Positions 35,680-47,652 are shown, counted from the stretch's first letter. The stretch: DNA of 64,000 nucleotides from Agrypnia vestita (GCA_016648135.1 JADDOH010005130.1:35877-99876); one strand, 5' to 3'. Numbers and translations are program-made. Notes: generated by a model not told the origin, from the sequence alone.

Positions 35680-36720
35680 AAAGTTTGTCTGTCGGAACCC
35701 CTGGTAGTATGACACTTGTCACAACACTATATATAAAAATCAAGAACGGCCTACAGCAAGTGATCTACAATCTCCGGAAAACGTCTATGGGGTGCTTCTC
35801 ACGTCGGGGTCCGCAGTTTATGGGGTACCGTGTCCTGGATCCCCACTTTTGTACGATGTAATACAGGATGAAAACTGATATGAACAGAAAGCCGCGGTCA
35901 GTTTAGTGTGTTTATTTTATTTTCGGCAGAATTACAATGAGTGCTTTATCGCTCGACCTTGGTAGATAACGGCGGTCATCGGTGTGCCAGCTGATTGGGT
36001 ACACTTGGGCTCGTCAACTTGGTTCCTGGCCGCGTGCGTAGCGGCTGCAGAAAGCGGTCAAGGTGAAGATCGTCCTGTTAGCTGAAGATGGTGCTAATGA
36101 TCGATGTCGGTGGCGTATTGCGGTGAGGTCGAGGATGATGGTGGTACCACCGGAAATATATGGTGTTCACTGCTAGAGGTTGCGAAGACAGTGGAGCGAT
36201 AAGGCTGACAATGATCGATGGATTGGAGACTGAAAGCGTAGCGAGGAATGAAATAAGCGGCGTAGCGAGTGTGGTTTGATATCGTAGCTACTGCGGGTTA
36301 GAGATTGGTCGTATGGCGTAGAAATATACGAGCTACGTAGCTGGGTGATGCTACGAGTAGCGGTCGTCGGGCAGCGTTACCTCGTGATGGAGGCTTGGGA
36401 AACGAACTAGCTTTGAACATTGCTACTACGTCTTTTATATCCAGATTTTGGTGTACAGACGTGTACAAAAACCTGTGTGAGAAAGAGGCCGTTAGTATAT
36501 TCATATTCTTTTGTCTGCGTGAGATTGTGCCATCCGCAAAATTCGCGTATAAACCGTCGCGTAAGCATTTTTTATTTCTGATGACTCGGTGTATCTTGCT
36601 TCATCATCATATTTTCAACTTCTTTTGCTTCTTCTGCATGCGAAACTCGATGTCAGCATTCTTCATACACGTGTTGCTGGTGATTAATATCGGCCTATGG
36701 TATTTTTCCCGTGCAAACTG
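35680..36720. other. GC-balanced segment of probable retroelement origin
   Basis: Base composition is clearly less AT-rich than the neighbours. A minus-strand frame (36504-36298, RGNAARRPLLVASPSYVAR) and its shifted continuation are broken. AATAAAATAAA on the minus strand at about 35915 could end a minus transcript. I cannot name the source. Confidence 0.35.
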
Positions 36721-36734
36721 TCGTCATCAGTAGT

Positions 36735-37259
36735 GGTTATGGAACGTGGGGAAACAGATCGTTGACCCCACATGTCTAGAAATACCTGGTTCAATCGAGA
36801 AGCAACGAGAAACTTCTAGAAAGTACGAAAGTATCAATATTTTTGGGTATAAATAAGGAGCCGGCCGCGGCGTAGTTGTTATCCTGTTGAAAGTTCGTTC
36901 GATGTGATATCGGCCGCGAAGTACCTACACGCAAGACGACGCCCGGCGTGACTATTCGTGAGGAAATCGAAGCCATAAATAAAGCGAATAATCAAGCGAT
37001 GTACCTAATTGGCGAAATAAATAAATGCAATAAATACTGCGATCGAGAACTGGATGGAATATTTCAGTGAATGTTAAATATGTGTGTCCAAGAGATAATA
37101 AAATATTAATTTACGAGTAATATACTGCGAAAAAGTGTAATTTAAAGAATAGCGTAAAATTTAATTCATTTTAAGTGACCTTGTACATTGAATAGTTAAT
37201 TAATCGCTTATTAATAAATTTCTAATTTATTCATTCCTTCCAAGGCACGACACGTGACA
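36735..37259 (+). mobile_element. LTR-like promoter segment (possible solo LTR)
   Basis: It has the build of an LTR: a GC-balanced upstream part, TATAAATAA at 36848-36856, a start region about 30 bases downstream (CGTAGTTGTTATCCTGTTG), then an AT-rich part with AATAAA signals, ending near CACGTGACA. No matching second LTR, primer-binding site or clear target-site duplication was seen, so boundaries are estimates. Confidence 0.4.
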
Positions 37260-37319
37260 ATATTTAAGTATTTATGTACCCTCTAAATTTCACAGAACTA
37301 TATATTGTTTGATGCTTAA

Positions 37320-37885
37320 CATCGGGCCAAAAGCTGGTGAGAATTACCTTCACATAACGAAGAAGAAGGCTGCTTTTGACAAACTCAAACATATTTTCGA
37401 GAACAAAGAGATACCAATTAGTCTAAAAAAAATCCTTTGAATCGAGCATGCTACCAGTGATGACGTATGGAGCGGAGACAAAGGCCATTATAAAGAAAAG
37501 TGTAGAAAAACTCAAATGCACGCAACGATCCATGGAGAGATCCGTGCTTGGAGTAAGCCTAAGAGATAAAATTAAAAATTATGAAATTAGGCGCAGAACT
37601 AGAGTAATGGATATCATGAATCATGTAGCGAAGCTAAAATAGTAATGGGCAAGGCATATTGCAAGGCAGAATGCTACAAGATGGCCTCCCAGAGTTCTGA
37701 AGTGGAAACCTTGGGAGAATAAAAGAGGCATCGCAAGACCTCAAAAGAGATTGGCCAACGATATAGCCGCTGTAGGGGGAAATAAATGGCTACAATTAGC
37801 AAATAACAAGGAAGGATAGAAGGGTACGAAAGAGGCTTATGTCTAGCAGTGGAGAGATGAAGGTTAAAGAAGAAGAAGAATGAAG
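37320..37885 (+). mobile_element. LINE (RTE/Jockey-type) C-terminal fragment
   Basis: Plus frames read KAAFDKLKHIFENKEIPISL, then (after a frame change) SMLPVMTYGAETKAIIKKS, KLKCTQRSMERSVLGVSLRD and YEIRRRTRVMDI. Further frames give WARHIARQNATRW, GIARPQKRLANDI and KEAYVQQW. This ordered set is the signature of the C-terminal third of a large insect LINE family. The longest intact part is 64 codons (37448-37642). It ends in a (GAA)-rich tail. It is broken by several frameshifts. Confidence 0.85.
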
Positions 37886-37904
37886 AAGTTGCTTCTCATT
37901 TAAC

Positions 37905-38195
37905 TATGGAGCCCGTACTTCTATATATAGAGAAAACACGAATGAAGTGGCATGGACATGTGCTAAGAATGCCAAAGGAACGAGAACTATGAAGCTTCTT
38001 GGCAACCCCGGAAAAAGGCGACCGGTGGGTCGTCCCAGATCAAGCTGGGAGAAGCAAAAAAAAAGTATTAAAACAGAATGTGCCTTGACTGGTTAACACA
38101 TAATAATTCAATACAGGACTGGGGAATATAGAAGAACTTTGTTGAGTCTTTGGGCCTCCGACCCTACTAGGACAAGGGGATGAAGATGATGATGG
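37905..38195 (+). mobile_element. second LINE 3' end, different family
   Basis: Plus frames give KTRMKWHGHVLRMPKER, then a segment corresponding to a GRP-basic linker, then a short tail ending in GGGGATGAAGATGATGATGG. The HGHVLRM block marks the C-terminus of another non-LTR family. It follows the previous fragment directly in the same orientation. Confidence 0.65.
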
Positions 38196-38199
38196 GGCG

Positions 38200-40154
38200 A
38201 TATTTGTTAGATGTCACCCTTACACACTTTGAAATCCAATAATTCAGTTTTAATCCAAAACACGTAATGTATAACGCTATTTATAATATAAATCAACAAA
38301 TATAATATTTATTATCCTAACACCATTGTTAAATTTATTTGAGAAAATAATAAAAGTATTTCTACGAACTTAAATTTTACATAAAAGCTCTGTTAAAATA
38401 TTTTATAGAATATGTTATTGAATAGAATTGTGCACAATATTATATTACTATGAACCATCACTTATAATGACGGGTTTTCATCAAAATTTTCTATTTTCCC
38501 ATTTAATCGTGCGAATGTGTACATTATATTCTGTTGATTTAAATAAGTTTTCAAGTAATTTCTACACAGCTAAATTCTAATTTACCTTTCATTAAAATTT
38601 CAAAATTCAACTCGCGGTACATGCTCATATAATATTATTGTATTTGTTTAGATAATCCACGGTTCTAGAACAAATAATGAACATTAACTTGTGTTTTCAG
38701 CGTTTGAACTGATTAACGGTTTTTAGTAGCCTTCCATTTTCTCGAAGCGATTCATTATTTTCTAATGCCAAGAATTCATTTAAAAGATCATATTTCGTTT
38801 ATTTATTGATTAGATCGGGAAGTTTTTAATATTTCGATTTTTAAATTTGGAGGCAAACAAATAAATAAATAGACACATTTTTTACACTCACTTGAATTCG
38901 GTAATCCATCTGGTTATGTTGGGATTTTTTAAATATTAAGTTTTTTATATTATTTAATATTAAGTTTCAAAATGTATCGGAATTCGAGTAAAGAGTAATT
39001 GCTTTCTATTTGTCGATTTATATATCAATCAGAATCCAATGGCTATCAGGAATTAATACAGAAAAGGATCGAAGGGAGGTTTTACATTATTAAGTAGAAT
39101 ATGGTTTGTACCGCCCTAGCTAGAGACCGTTCAGTATAGAAACTTTCAATTACGAAAGAATATTTACGTGCCTATGGAATGATAAGGTTACGGTTATTGA
39201 CCTTAAATTAAGATACTTAGCTTAGGTCAATGAGCTTATGGACGACTGTATCTAAGATATTCATCTGTCCAGGTGAACAGGATTTCTATTTTTCATGTTA
39301 TTTTTATATTTGAAAATTTATTTTGCTTCTCTGTATATACGAAATATTAAGATTAGCTATGGCGTGTACATTATCAAAATCTTTTTTATAACCCTCAATC
39401 AGAACATAAGGTACTAAAAATGACCTAATCTTAATATTTTTAACATTTAACCCATGTTCGGCTACCCGCGATGAGGTCTTCCGATTTGAACTGTCGATTT
39501 ATATAGTGTCACACGAAGAGCAGAGAATTTTATTTAATCCGTGTGATTCCAGAGGTATTTTGATGGTTCTCAATAAAGACGATATTTTATTTTATACATT
39601 TCTAAAAATAATTTTAATATTACTTATCTTTATAAGACGGCTTCATTTATCGGATATTCCCTTGATAAACGTCAAAAAAGCTTTGGTTATTAAGGGAGGT
39701 GACTTCCGAGTTTTGATATTTCTATTTCTTTTTATTACTAATCTACATATATTTTCTTTAAGCTATTAGAGATTAGTGCTTTTTTATTGGAATTAGTGAT
39801 GATATTCTAACTGGTTACAGACTAACTATTATTTGAGATTTGTGTCTGATTGGAAACTGATTTTTTGCAATTTGGCATAGAATCATCGGTACTAGAGAAC
39901 GGTTATCAATCATTGCAATCAGTAAGCAATCAGATACAAATCATAAATAACAGTACCTTGTGCCGGTTAAAATAATGGTTTGATTGACAATTGGAAAAAT
40001 TCATTATTTATGTTTTCTATTTCTGACAATCTTTTTGAGCGTATAGCAACAATGTTTAAGACCCACGATAGTGAAGCCTGGAATATGATATGATATTATA
40101 TTGAGGTACCTGCTAGTGTGTGTAGATTTTCGATGTTCTGTATGACCAAGGGTG
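38200..40154. other. AT-rich stretch, no gene seen
   Basis: No coding, RNA or repeat structure that I can support. An 87-codon plus frame (39506-39769) has no domain. Confidence 0.45.
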
Positions 40155-40884
40155 CCATCATTCTTTTTATTTATTTATTTATCTTAATAATTTAGTTCCA
40201 CACATAATGTTGTGTGGGCTAATACATGATTTTACTCAGAAATATTGCATTCCATCTAATCATTTAAAAGTTTTTATAATCAAATTTTTACACTTCAGTT
40301 TAAACCTCCTTATATTCTCCATGTTTTGAATTTCCTTTGGCAGGCTATCGAAGATTTTTATACCTTTATACATCATACAATTTTGTGAGGTGATTTTATT
40401 TTTCTTTGGTAGTCTTATGATGTCGCTTCCTCTTGTATTGAAGGAATGAAAATCCTTATTCAGCTTCATCCTGTCATCAAAGTATTTGGGTACTAATCCA
40501 TGTTAAATTTTAAATATTTGCACCATTCATCATATATTATTCTTTGACTTACAGTTTCCAGTCCTAGGGCATTCAACATTTTTGTTATTTTAGTTCTCCT
40601 ATTACACTTCAGAATTATGCGCATCGCTTTGTTTTGTACTATTTGTAGTTTCTTTAGCATTCCTTCGTTGCTTATAAATAATATACTGGAACTGTATTGG
40701 TACTGGTATTGTATATTAATAAACTTGTATTTTTATTTATATGTCTTCTTTTTCTTCCAAGTAAGGACACCTTTATCGCGATTTTCTTCACCACAAATAT
40801 ATTTAATGTTAGTTTTGAATCTATAATTACACCTAGGTATTTTATACTGTCTACGATTTCTAATATCTCATTTTCTAGTTTCAC
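40155..40884 (-). mobile_element. Jockey-superfamily-like LINE 3' fragment
   Basis: The minus frame 40884-40672 reads DSIKYLGVIIDSKLTLNIFV, then LGRKRRHINKNTSLLIYNT, the YLGV-DSKL block that follows the RT catalytic core. The frame 40469-40260 reads FNTRGSDIIRLPKKN, then YKGIKIFDSLPKEIQ and FKLKCKNLI, the usual C-terminus of this superfamily. The element's 3' tail is (AAAT)n on the minus strand, seen as TTTATTTATTTATTTA near 40167. It is 5'-truncated, with a damaged middle. Confidence 0.85.
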
Positions 40885-41150
40885 ATTATATTCACATTAT
40901 AAGGAGAAAATCCAAAAATTACACTAAAAAAATATTTAGCTGTTCAATAGCGTGTTGCCATATTATACGGAGTATTTGCAAAGTTGTTAATTTACTAAAA
41001 TATAAGGAATTTGCAATAACTGGACTAAGAGATGAACCCATCGGGGTCCTCTCCGTTTGTTCATATAAATTTGAAATTTGTATCAAATTGAAAATATATC
41101 TATCTGAAATATATAAACCTTTGGAAATATATTATGAAATCGAGAATAAA

Positions 41151-41400
41151 TGTAGGGTATAAAGCAAAGGCAGCATTATCCAAAAAAAATTAAGGCAGTC
41201 ATCGAGGGTTACTAATTTTTAATGTACCTACTGAATTCAAGATTTAATAGGAAACAGTCTATAAATTTATAGAAAACATGATGTTGGAAAGAAAATATAA
41301 ATAAAATTTTGAATTCAGAAAATTTTAAATTAGTAATCCTTGGTGACGACATTCAAAATATTTTTTTTGGATATTGCTGCCTTTGCTTTAATACCCCACA
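41151..41400. mobile_element. 250-bp foldback MITE
   Basis: The ends are TGTAGGGTAT and ATACCCCACA, and inverted arms of about 85 bp pair inward. Shared arm words include AAGCAAAGGCAGCA, ATCCAAAAAAAAT, GTTACTAATTT and GAATTC. No protein can be coded in it. I see no convincing target-site duplication, so the superfamily is open. Confidence 0.85.
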
Positions 41401-41469
41401 TATATAGACTAATTAAATCTTAATCTTAAATCTTAAGGTCATAATTGCAATTATGGTCAAGTGAAAAAT

Positions 41470-41925
41470 GTTATGTCTAGAACTAAAGCCTGGAATTGGT
41501 AAAAAGGAATAAAAATACACTAAATGCGTTGAAAATTCCATCACCGAGGCGCTTGCGTGGAAAATCTTGGTGGATAAAGTGGGGAATGAACAAATTAGAA
41601 CTGAATATAAGGCTAAATGTTGCATGGTAGACAAAATAAAGAAAGGATTGCTGAGATGGTTTGGTCATATTGAACGTATAAGCGAGGAAAGATGATTTAG
41701 AAAATATATGAGGTAGTGTTGAATGGTGTCTGTGAAAGACCTGGCACAATTAGATACTACAAATATTGGAGGATCACCCTGTTAAAAGTCTCAACAACCG
41801 TAGATCATACATGAGAAGATGTATTAAGCCGAAGGATAAGTTGTGTTCAAAGATAGAAGAATGTGGCGTTCTATCCTCTCTGCCAACCCCTGCGAGGAAA
41901 CGGCTGGTTTATTAATTAGTTTAAT
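41470..41925 (+). mobile_element. LINE family 1 copy 3 (3' end)
   Basis: It parallels the copy at 10.7-11.13 kb from the word AAGCCTGGAATTGG through GCGCTTGCGTGGAAAATCTT, the GAAAGACCTGGCACAATTAG region and the final CCTCTCTGCCAACCCC. It ends with TTTATTAATTAGTTTAAT, a degraded form of the tandem tail. Frames are broken. Confidence 0.8.
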
Positions 41926-42043
41926 ATAGTGAAAGTGATTCTTTATTAGGTATCTTGGTGAAAAGTGAAACTACATCAGAGCTAACAAGAATATCATTTT
42001 CAAAATACAATAAAAAAACAAAAAAATACTGCAAACTACTGTG

Positions 42044-42232
42044 CTAACATTCTGCAATACTTTTTATTCTCGTAATTCCACCTTCAACTACATTTCGTTC
42101 ATTCCACTCTCTGAGAGCGTGTCCACCACATCGTGTGAATATTCCTCTACTGTTTATTATTTCGAAATAATTATTGTGGGACGATTTCACATAATGTTCA
42201 AGAACATAAGCTAAAGCTGGGATCCTTTTCAC
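42044..42232 (-). CDS. unrecognised 62-codon open frame, probably a relic
   Basis: The frame reads MKRIPALAYVLEHYVKSSH, then NNYFEIINSRGIFTRCGG, then LREWNERNVVEGG. Composition looks more protein-like than random AT-rich frames, and it appears to continue upstream (NAEFRTFV) after a stop. I do not know the family. Its position beside transposon relics suggests it belongs to one. Confidence 0.3.
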   Translation of the reverse strand: MKRIPALAYVLEHYVKSSHNNYFEIINSRGIFTRCGGHALREWNERNVVEGGITRIKSIAEC

Positions 42233-42239
42233 GAATGTA

Positions 42240-43370
42240 CGAAATTCAGCATTTTAAGTGTAATTTTGCTTCATACCTTTGATATAATTTCCTTTGAGTG
42301 ATTTGGGTTGTACTGAAGTAACAACGAGCTGCATTTCTAAATCTCTCTTGATACGCTCTGTGGAAACACTTTTCAGTGGACCAATATTTTCTACTTAGCA
42401 CAGTGGACCAAAATACTACTTAGCATGTAACTTAGTCAATCACTTAATCATAAGTCTGTTAAATGTCGGTAAGGATTTGTTGGATAGCAAGCAACACAAT
42501 TCCACAGGATAACATCCACCATTAATTTGAAAATATACGGAATGTAATATAAAAAATAATTCTGGCAAACTTTATAATTTTCCGTACGCTATCCACAAGT
42601 TTGATCTTTTCATAAAATGAGTAAAACTCATATAATGTTTCTGGTAAATTAAAATCAAAATTGTGGGGTATTGGCTCCAAAATGTTATTGTATTATCGAG
42701 ATTTCTTCACATATCGTTCTCTAGAGTAGGCCTACTATTAGCACACCTTTGTCCAGAGCAGCACACACGATACTTGTAGTTGCATTTGATTATTTTATAC
42801 TTATTTTCTCTACAAGACCAAACATTCCATCACGGGCATCCCCTTTACCATTATCAAATAGAAGTTCCCGCCGTGGGCGCAATTATTCAAAATACCATAA
42901 AATAATTTATTAAACCTTGTTAAATATTTTTAATACAATGTGTTTTGTGTTTAAATTTAACACAATCCAACTTTAACCGAACACAACACAAACCTTACTA
43001 CTTGTAAAGAAAGGAATTAATCAACTGCTAGTTAATGATAATCTGGGCTTTCCCATAACAATTTGCTACTCCATTTGGAAAATTCCAGGGGGTTGGCCAA
43101 GTTCAACCAATTTACCAACTGAACAAGTCTGTAACATATTAAAGTGCTTCAAAGATGTAAGATTTTTTTCCTACGGGGCACCTTTTCATATATTTTTTTA
43201 CATTTAAAAACTTACACAGTATTTTTTCAGATTATTCAAAGAGGTTTTACGGGTCGCTACCAATTGTGAAAATGTAGAGTTTAACCAAAATATATAAGTT
43301 GGCATTTAAGTTCTAAACATTTATTTTGAACAACTTTTTACACACGTGTAGTTATTATACATAGAACGCA
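42240..43370. other. AT-rich stretch, no clear gene
   Basis: Broken frames only. It may be the body of the element that the flanking minus-strand relics (42.04-42.23 and 43.86-44.22 kb) come from. Confidence 0.35.
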
Positions 43371-43375
43371 AGATT

Positions 43376-43550
43376 CATCATCATCATCATCATCATTCTT
43401 GGCACTACAACCCTTGGTGGGTCTTGGCCTCTTCAATAATCTTCCTCTACTCATCTCGGTTTAGTGCCAGCTCTCTCCAGTTCCAAGGCTCCAAGGCAGA
43501 GATGTCTTTGAGGACGTTGTCACTCCATCTTCTTCGAGAACCTTTAACCG
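43376..43550 (-). mobile_element. LINE 3' end with (GAT)n tail
   Basis: The minus strand reads GSRRRWSDNVLKDISAL, then NWRELALNRDE, a stop where W is expected, then RKIIEEAKTHQGL and a stop, followed by (GAT)6-like repeats. This is the classic C-terminus and tail of an RTE-type insect LINE. A related tail is at 63.14-63.20 kb in the opposite orientation. Confidence 0.85.
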
Positions 43551-43859
43551 TCAAGAGTAAATATTATTTCTGCTCTTCATTTATGGTATGAAAACTATTG
43601 TACTCTTCTATGGGCGCCATCCTTCTCTCTGCTATAACATTAACAAGTTTAATAGAACATTCTCAAGTGTTGGCTTTAGTATTATCATCATTATCCTTCC
43701 ACGTCGTAACATCTTTCCTATAAACTATCACACGAAATGGCGATTGTGTTGAAAAAAATATAATGTCAAAACATCAAAATCCTTCAAAAACCAAAAGTTT
43801 TCAGAATGAGAGCATAGTCAAAGGTTATTCTGTTTAGAGAATCTTCCAAACCTTTCGAA

Positions 43860-44222
43860 GGTAATGACCATCCAGTTTATTTTCCAATGAAACTTATTAT
43901 ATAAGAATGCGAAAGCTCTTCAGACAGATACCAAAGGTTTACCATAATTTCGTAGCAGCTTTTGAAAGTGATTGATTTATATTTTCCTATTCTACCAAGT
44001 TCTTCAAAAACTGTAAACCATTCTTTAGCACGCATCGTGTGCAAGAAGCTTGAAATGGGCTACTTTGCATGAATACGAACAGTAAAAAGACAAACATCTT
44101 CAATACCTTTTTGTTCTTTCTTTAACAATTTTAACTCTTCTCTAAATAAAAACATCTTTAAAGCAAAGATTGCTTTGTGCATCCATCCAGCACGGTGTAA
44201 TCCAGTAGGTACTAGGGCAGAG
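43860..44222 (-). pseudogene. decayed arthropod transposon-type ORF
   Basis: The minus frame near 44.22-44.10 kb reads GLHRAGWMHKAIFALKMFLF, then REELKLLKKEQKGIEDVCLF, then TVRIHAK and a stop. After a frame change, SCTRCVLKNGLQFLKNL and LSKAATK follow, then LWYLSEEL. From memory, this order matches a protein of unassigned function found in many dispersed copies in arthropod genomes, probably carried by DNA transposons. It has at least two frameshifts and several stops. Confidence 0.55.
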
Positions 44223-44354
44223 CCATTTCAGGTTTCCTACCAAAAATATAATAATTAAGTTCAGTAGCTCTTTTTAATCATGCCGTGGTTGAAACTAGAT
44301 ACCTTAACTATTACGAAAGAAAATATATGTTAATTAGAGCTAAACTCATTATCT

Positions 44355-44935
44355 TTTTACTCCCTTTATATTAACTCGTGGCGTCTGCTTGTCTTCTTGT
44401 CGTCTTGTCTGCTTATCTGACGAAAAAACTTTGGATCGATTTTTAACCCTTTTCCCGTGATCCAATCGAGCTGAAACTTTGAAAGCAGACTCGTGGCAAT
44501 AAACAAAAAGGTCTATCAAATTTATGTTTAAAAAAATTAATAATTATAGTATAATTTCGGATTTTTAGAAATTTTAATGTTTTTTTCAAATTGGATTCAT
44601 TACAAAAGTTTGATTACTAGCAACGGCGGCCCGATAACGTCGCGGAATATTTTCTAAATTTGAATTACTCCGTCGTTATACATAAAAGGTACTTTACTAC
44701 GAATTTCGAAAATTTAAATTGACTGACAAATGTTTTTAGAATTTAATCTTCAAAGCATGAAGTGTCTTATCAAAGCTCAAAACATCGGACATTTTAGAAA
44801 TATATTAAATTACTATAAGTTTAGTGTTATGTTATATGTTTTAATTCGTCTTTAATTGTTGTTATATTTTACAAAGAAAGGGAGTATAATAAAAACTTGT
44901 TTTTTATGGGTTACTTTTTTTCAATTCATATTGAT
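44355..44935 (+). mobile_element. MITE-like element, copy 2, uninterrupted
   Basis: It starts TTTTTACTCCCTTTAT and ends AAAGGGAGTATAATAAAAAC followed by TTATGGGTTA. Inner blocks match the interrupted copy at 10.06/11.15-11.45 kb. The CTCCCTTT and AAAGGGAG ends are inverted. The element is about 0.58 kb and non-coding. Confidence 0.8.
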
Positions 44936-46585
44936 TCTGCTTTGGTATTGTAGTGTACGTTTTGCTACTTTACCTGCGTGTTGTACTATAAAAACTACAT
45001 TTTTTGTATTCAATCGATTTCATAAAGCAGCATAAAACGTTCGAATCACAAGTGTGAATATACGTTGCGGTGGACCCTACACGAAATAGGAAAACAATCA
45101 TTCTCTCTCATTATTTTAATCCCGGATGAAACAATGCTAACAATCTGAAATTTTTTACCACAAAACATATTTTGAAACTGCACAAGTCTGAATGTAATAT
45201 TTTAAATATATGTACTGCAATCTGTACATGTTGGTAAGTCTGAACTGAATTCTTGGTTCAGAGTCGTACATTCGTGGTGCTTTTCATTTCCGGTTCGCAG
45301 CTTCCGTGGCCACTAATCCTCGACCATATTTAATTTAACTCCTTGAGAACTTTAAGATCTGGATTGATATTCCTCCGAGAGTCCTGCAAATCAATTATGT
45401 TTGTCTTTTCTTTTTTAAACTCAAGACCCAATTTCTTCTTCAATATAACAGAATAATGCACTTACTTCAGTCTCATTAAAAAAGTGAATTACGGGTATAA
45501 TTATTTTATCTGTGAATGAAAATGCTTTAGTTTCAACATGTAATATAGTATTTCGAGTGGACAAACATAAAGATCATTCATTCTATTAATAGATATTTAT
45601 TATTTTACTTTATTTTGTATCTAATTTAAATGGTTCCTTATTTTTGTTAAATTTATAAAATCTTTGCTGTTTGGCGTTAAGTGATAATTATGATAAATTA
45701 TTTTAATTTATCTAAAAATATTTCATGAAAAAATTGTAGAATTTGAATATCAAGAAAAAATTGAATTTAAGTCGTAAAAAATGACAGAATTTCATCCCTT
45801 CTCGATTTGAAAGGAAATACAAGCAAAGTTATATATTATATTTAACTGAATTACGATATTATTTTTTAATTCATTAATAATTTTAAATTATCACCAGTTT
45901 TAATCTCTTTTTTAATCTTCACTAATAATCACCCCGCACTTACAATAAAAGGTTTCAATATCATTTAAATAAGAGTTATTATACATGACCTATTTAATAT
46001 GATAAAAAAATATCGAATCACTTTAAAATCTATTTTTAATCTGTCTCTGATTATGTTAATGATTTGATGAATAACTATAAATATTAAGCTGCCTTTCCCG
46101 AAATATAACCTAGTTCTGAAATATAAATCTTCTCACGAAATATGTGTCACTGTAATATTGGATCCGTGTTGTATGTTTATTTTATGCGTGAAGCGTATAT
46201 TTTAAAAGTTATATTAGTTTCAACATTTATTTGACGTAGGGATTACACGGGTTCACTAAAACCGTCGTGTGAGGACGTCCAGGTTTTAATTTCTTCGTTG
46301 TGTCTACCGGGGAGAAATTTTCATCAAGTCCCCCGGGGTCTACCAAAATAATACACCTCGGGGTCGAAAGGGAATTGCCTGTAATTTGAGCAGGCTTTAT
46401 TTCTTACTATAAATCCTCATCCTGGGTGTCTCGTACGTTCCGTTCTGTGCGGTGCACACGGAACGTTACGCTGCGATTCTATTACGCGAAGAATAATTTG
46501 CGGTGGTGCCATTAAACGACACATGTACTTTACTCCAAGATACTCGACAATTTGATATCGCTAATAGCAAGAAGCAGGTAATTAT
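44936..46585. other. intergenic; GC-richer block at 46.23-46.52 kb
   Basis: Mostly AT-rich. The block 46.23-46.52 kb is GC-rich, contains CCCCGGGG-type words and a 9-bp stem ACGTTCCGT/ACGGAACGT near 46435-46466. It lies about 1.1 kb upstream of the candidate exon at 47.6 kb and could be regulatory. That is inference from position and composition only. Confidence 0.35.
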
Positions 46586-47363
46586 AATTGAAGACCCCAT
46601 GGTAAGAAGTTGTTAACTAATATTCAAGTCATTTTGAGATAATTAGATATTTGCATTTTGCCTTTGACAAATATGTTCTATTGCTAATTCAATATTAATT
46701 TTTATTGATTTATGTCACTAAAATATCAAAAAAGTATTTACATGGTAAAAAAACGCATTTATGCACAAAAAATAAAAATATTCTAATTTTCCCTAAAGAA
46801 ATGTAGTTTACAATCATGTTTTCGCCTCTGGAATTTATTTTTAATAGAGTAACACCTTTTTAAAATTGGTAAAACACGAACATCAAACAACCCTTCAAAT
46901 GCTATTCGTTTTTATCATTCATTATCCGAAATTACAAAATACCTGGCATGTTAATTAATAATACAAAACATGGTATGTATCATTTTAAATTATTGAAAAA
47001 TAATATATAAGTAGGTACATATTATAATAGTCTTCAAATAAAAACAAATATACAGTACTCCAGAGTAAAATTTATAATATCCATAAATATTCCAATCAAA
47101 TTAAAAGCCGTGTTAATTTCAGAATGATGGCATGAACATGTTATATTGAAGATAACACGTTCTTCCCATTAGTAGCTGATTTGATTTTTATGAAGAAGTG
47201 TAGTTAAATTGTTCATCCCTATGATTTGAACATGTTCTAGTTATTTTTAAGTTCTGAACTTATTTCCAATGGAAAGAGCGTACAATATTTAGTTTAGACG
47301 GCTAATTAACTCGTTTTTGACAAAAATGTTAGTTAACAACTTCTTGCCACGGGGTCTTCAATT
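46586..47363. mobile_element. 778-bp element with 35-bp terminal inverted repeats
   Basis: The left end AATTGAAGACCCCATGGTAA (46586-46620) and the right end (47329-47363) are inverted copies with 2 mismatches in 35. The interior is AT-rich without coding capacity, as in a non-autonomous DNA transposon. Its right end is 10 bp from the GC-rich candidate exon region. Confidence 0.8.
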
Positions 47364-47435
47364 ATTTTCCGCATGGAGAAAGCCTCGATAATAGGAGATA
47401 GTTTGTCTCTCGCGGGGGCGGGCCTTGTGTCTCCT

Positions 47436-47475
47436 GGATCAGCGGATCAGCGGATCAGCGGATCAGCGGATCAGC
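47436..47475. repeat. (GGATCAGC)5 tandem repeat
   Basis: Five perfect copies of an 8-base unit. Eight is not a multiple of three, so copy-number change would shift any frame across it. This argues that this part is untranslated. Confidence 0.95.
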
Positions 47476-47627
47476 GGCAGAATAATTGTTTGATGATTGC
47501 AGGGAGGCGGAACGCGACGCGCCTGTTAGTGCCGCCCGGGCGGGACCAGGGCTCCGCCCCCGCGCCCGCCCCCGCGCCGCCCTCCGCCGCGGCCCCCGCC
47601 AGGGCGGCGCCCCCCAACGCGGATCAC

Positions 47628-47652
47628 ATGTTGCGGCTAAACGAAACTTCAG
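47628..47652 (+). CDS. candidate first coding exon (signal-peptide protein)
   Basis: The ATG at 47628 opens MLRLNETS and the exon ends TTCAG/GTATTG at 47652 (phase 1). It sits at the end of a very GC-rich patch (47.50-47.63 kb) in AT-rich DNA. A frame upstream of the ATG is open too (RRNATRLLVPPGRDQG, then an Ala/Pro-rich run), so the true start could lie further 5'. An acceptor-like TTGCAG ends at 47502. The case rests on splicing in frame to 50621-50697. I do not recognise the protein. Confidence 0.35.

Noticed and set aside
36298..36733. Overlapping plus and minus frames as host genes
   Set aside because: Both are broken on extension, with no splice logic or domain. The segment is more likely a retroelement remnant.
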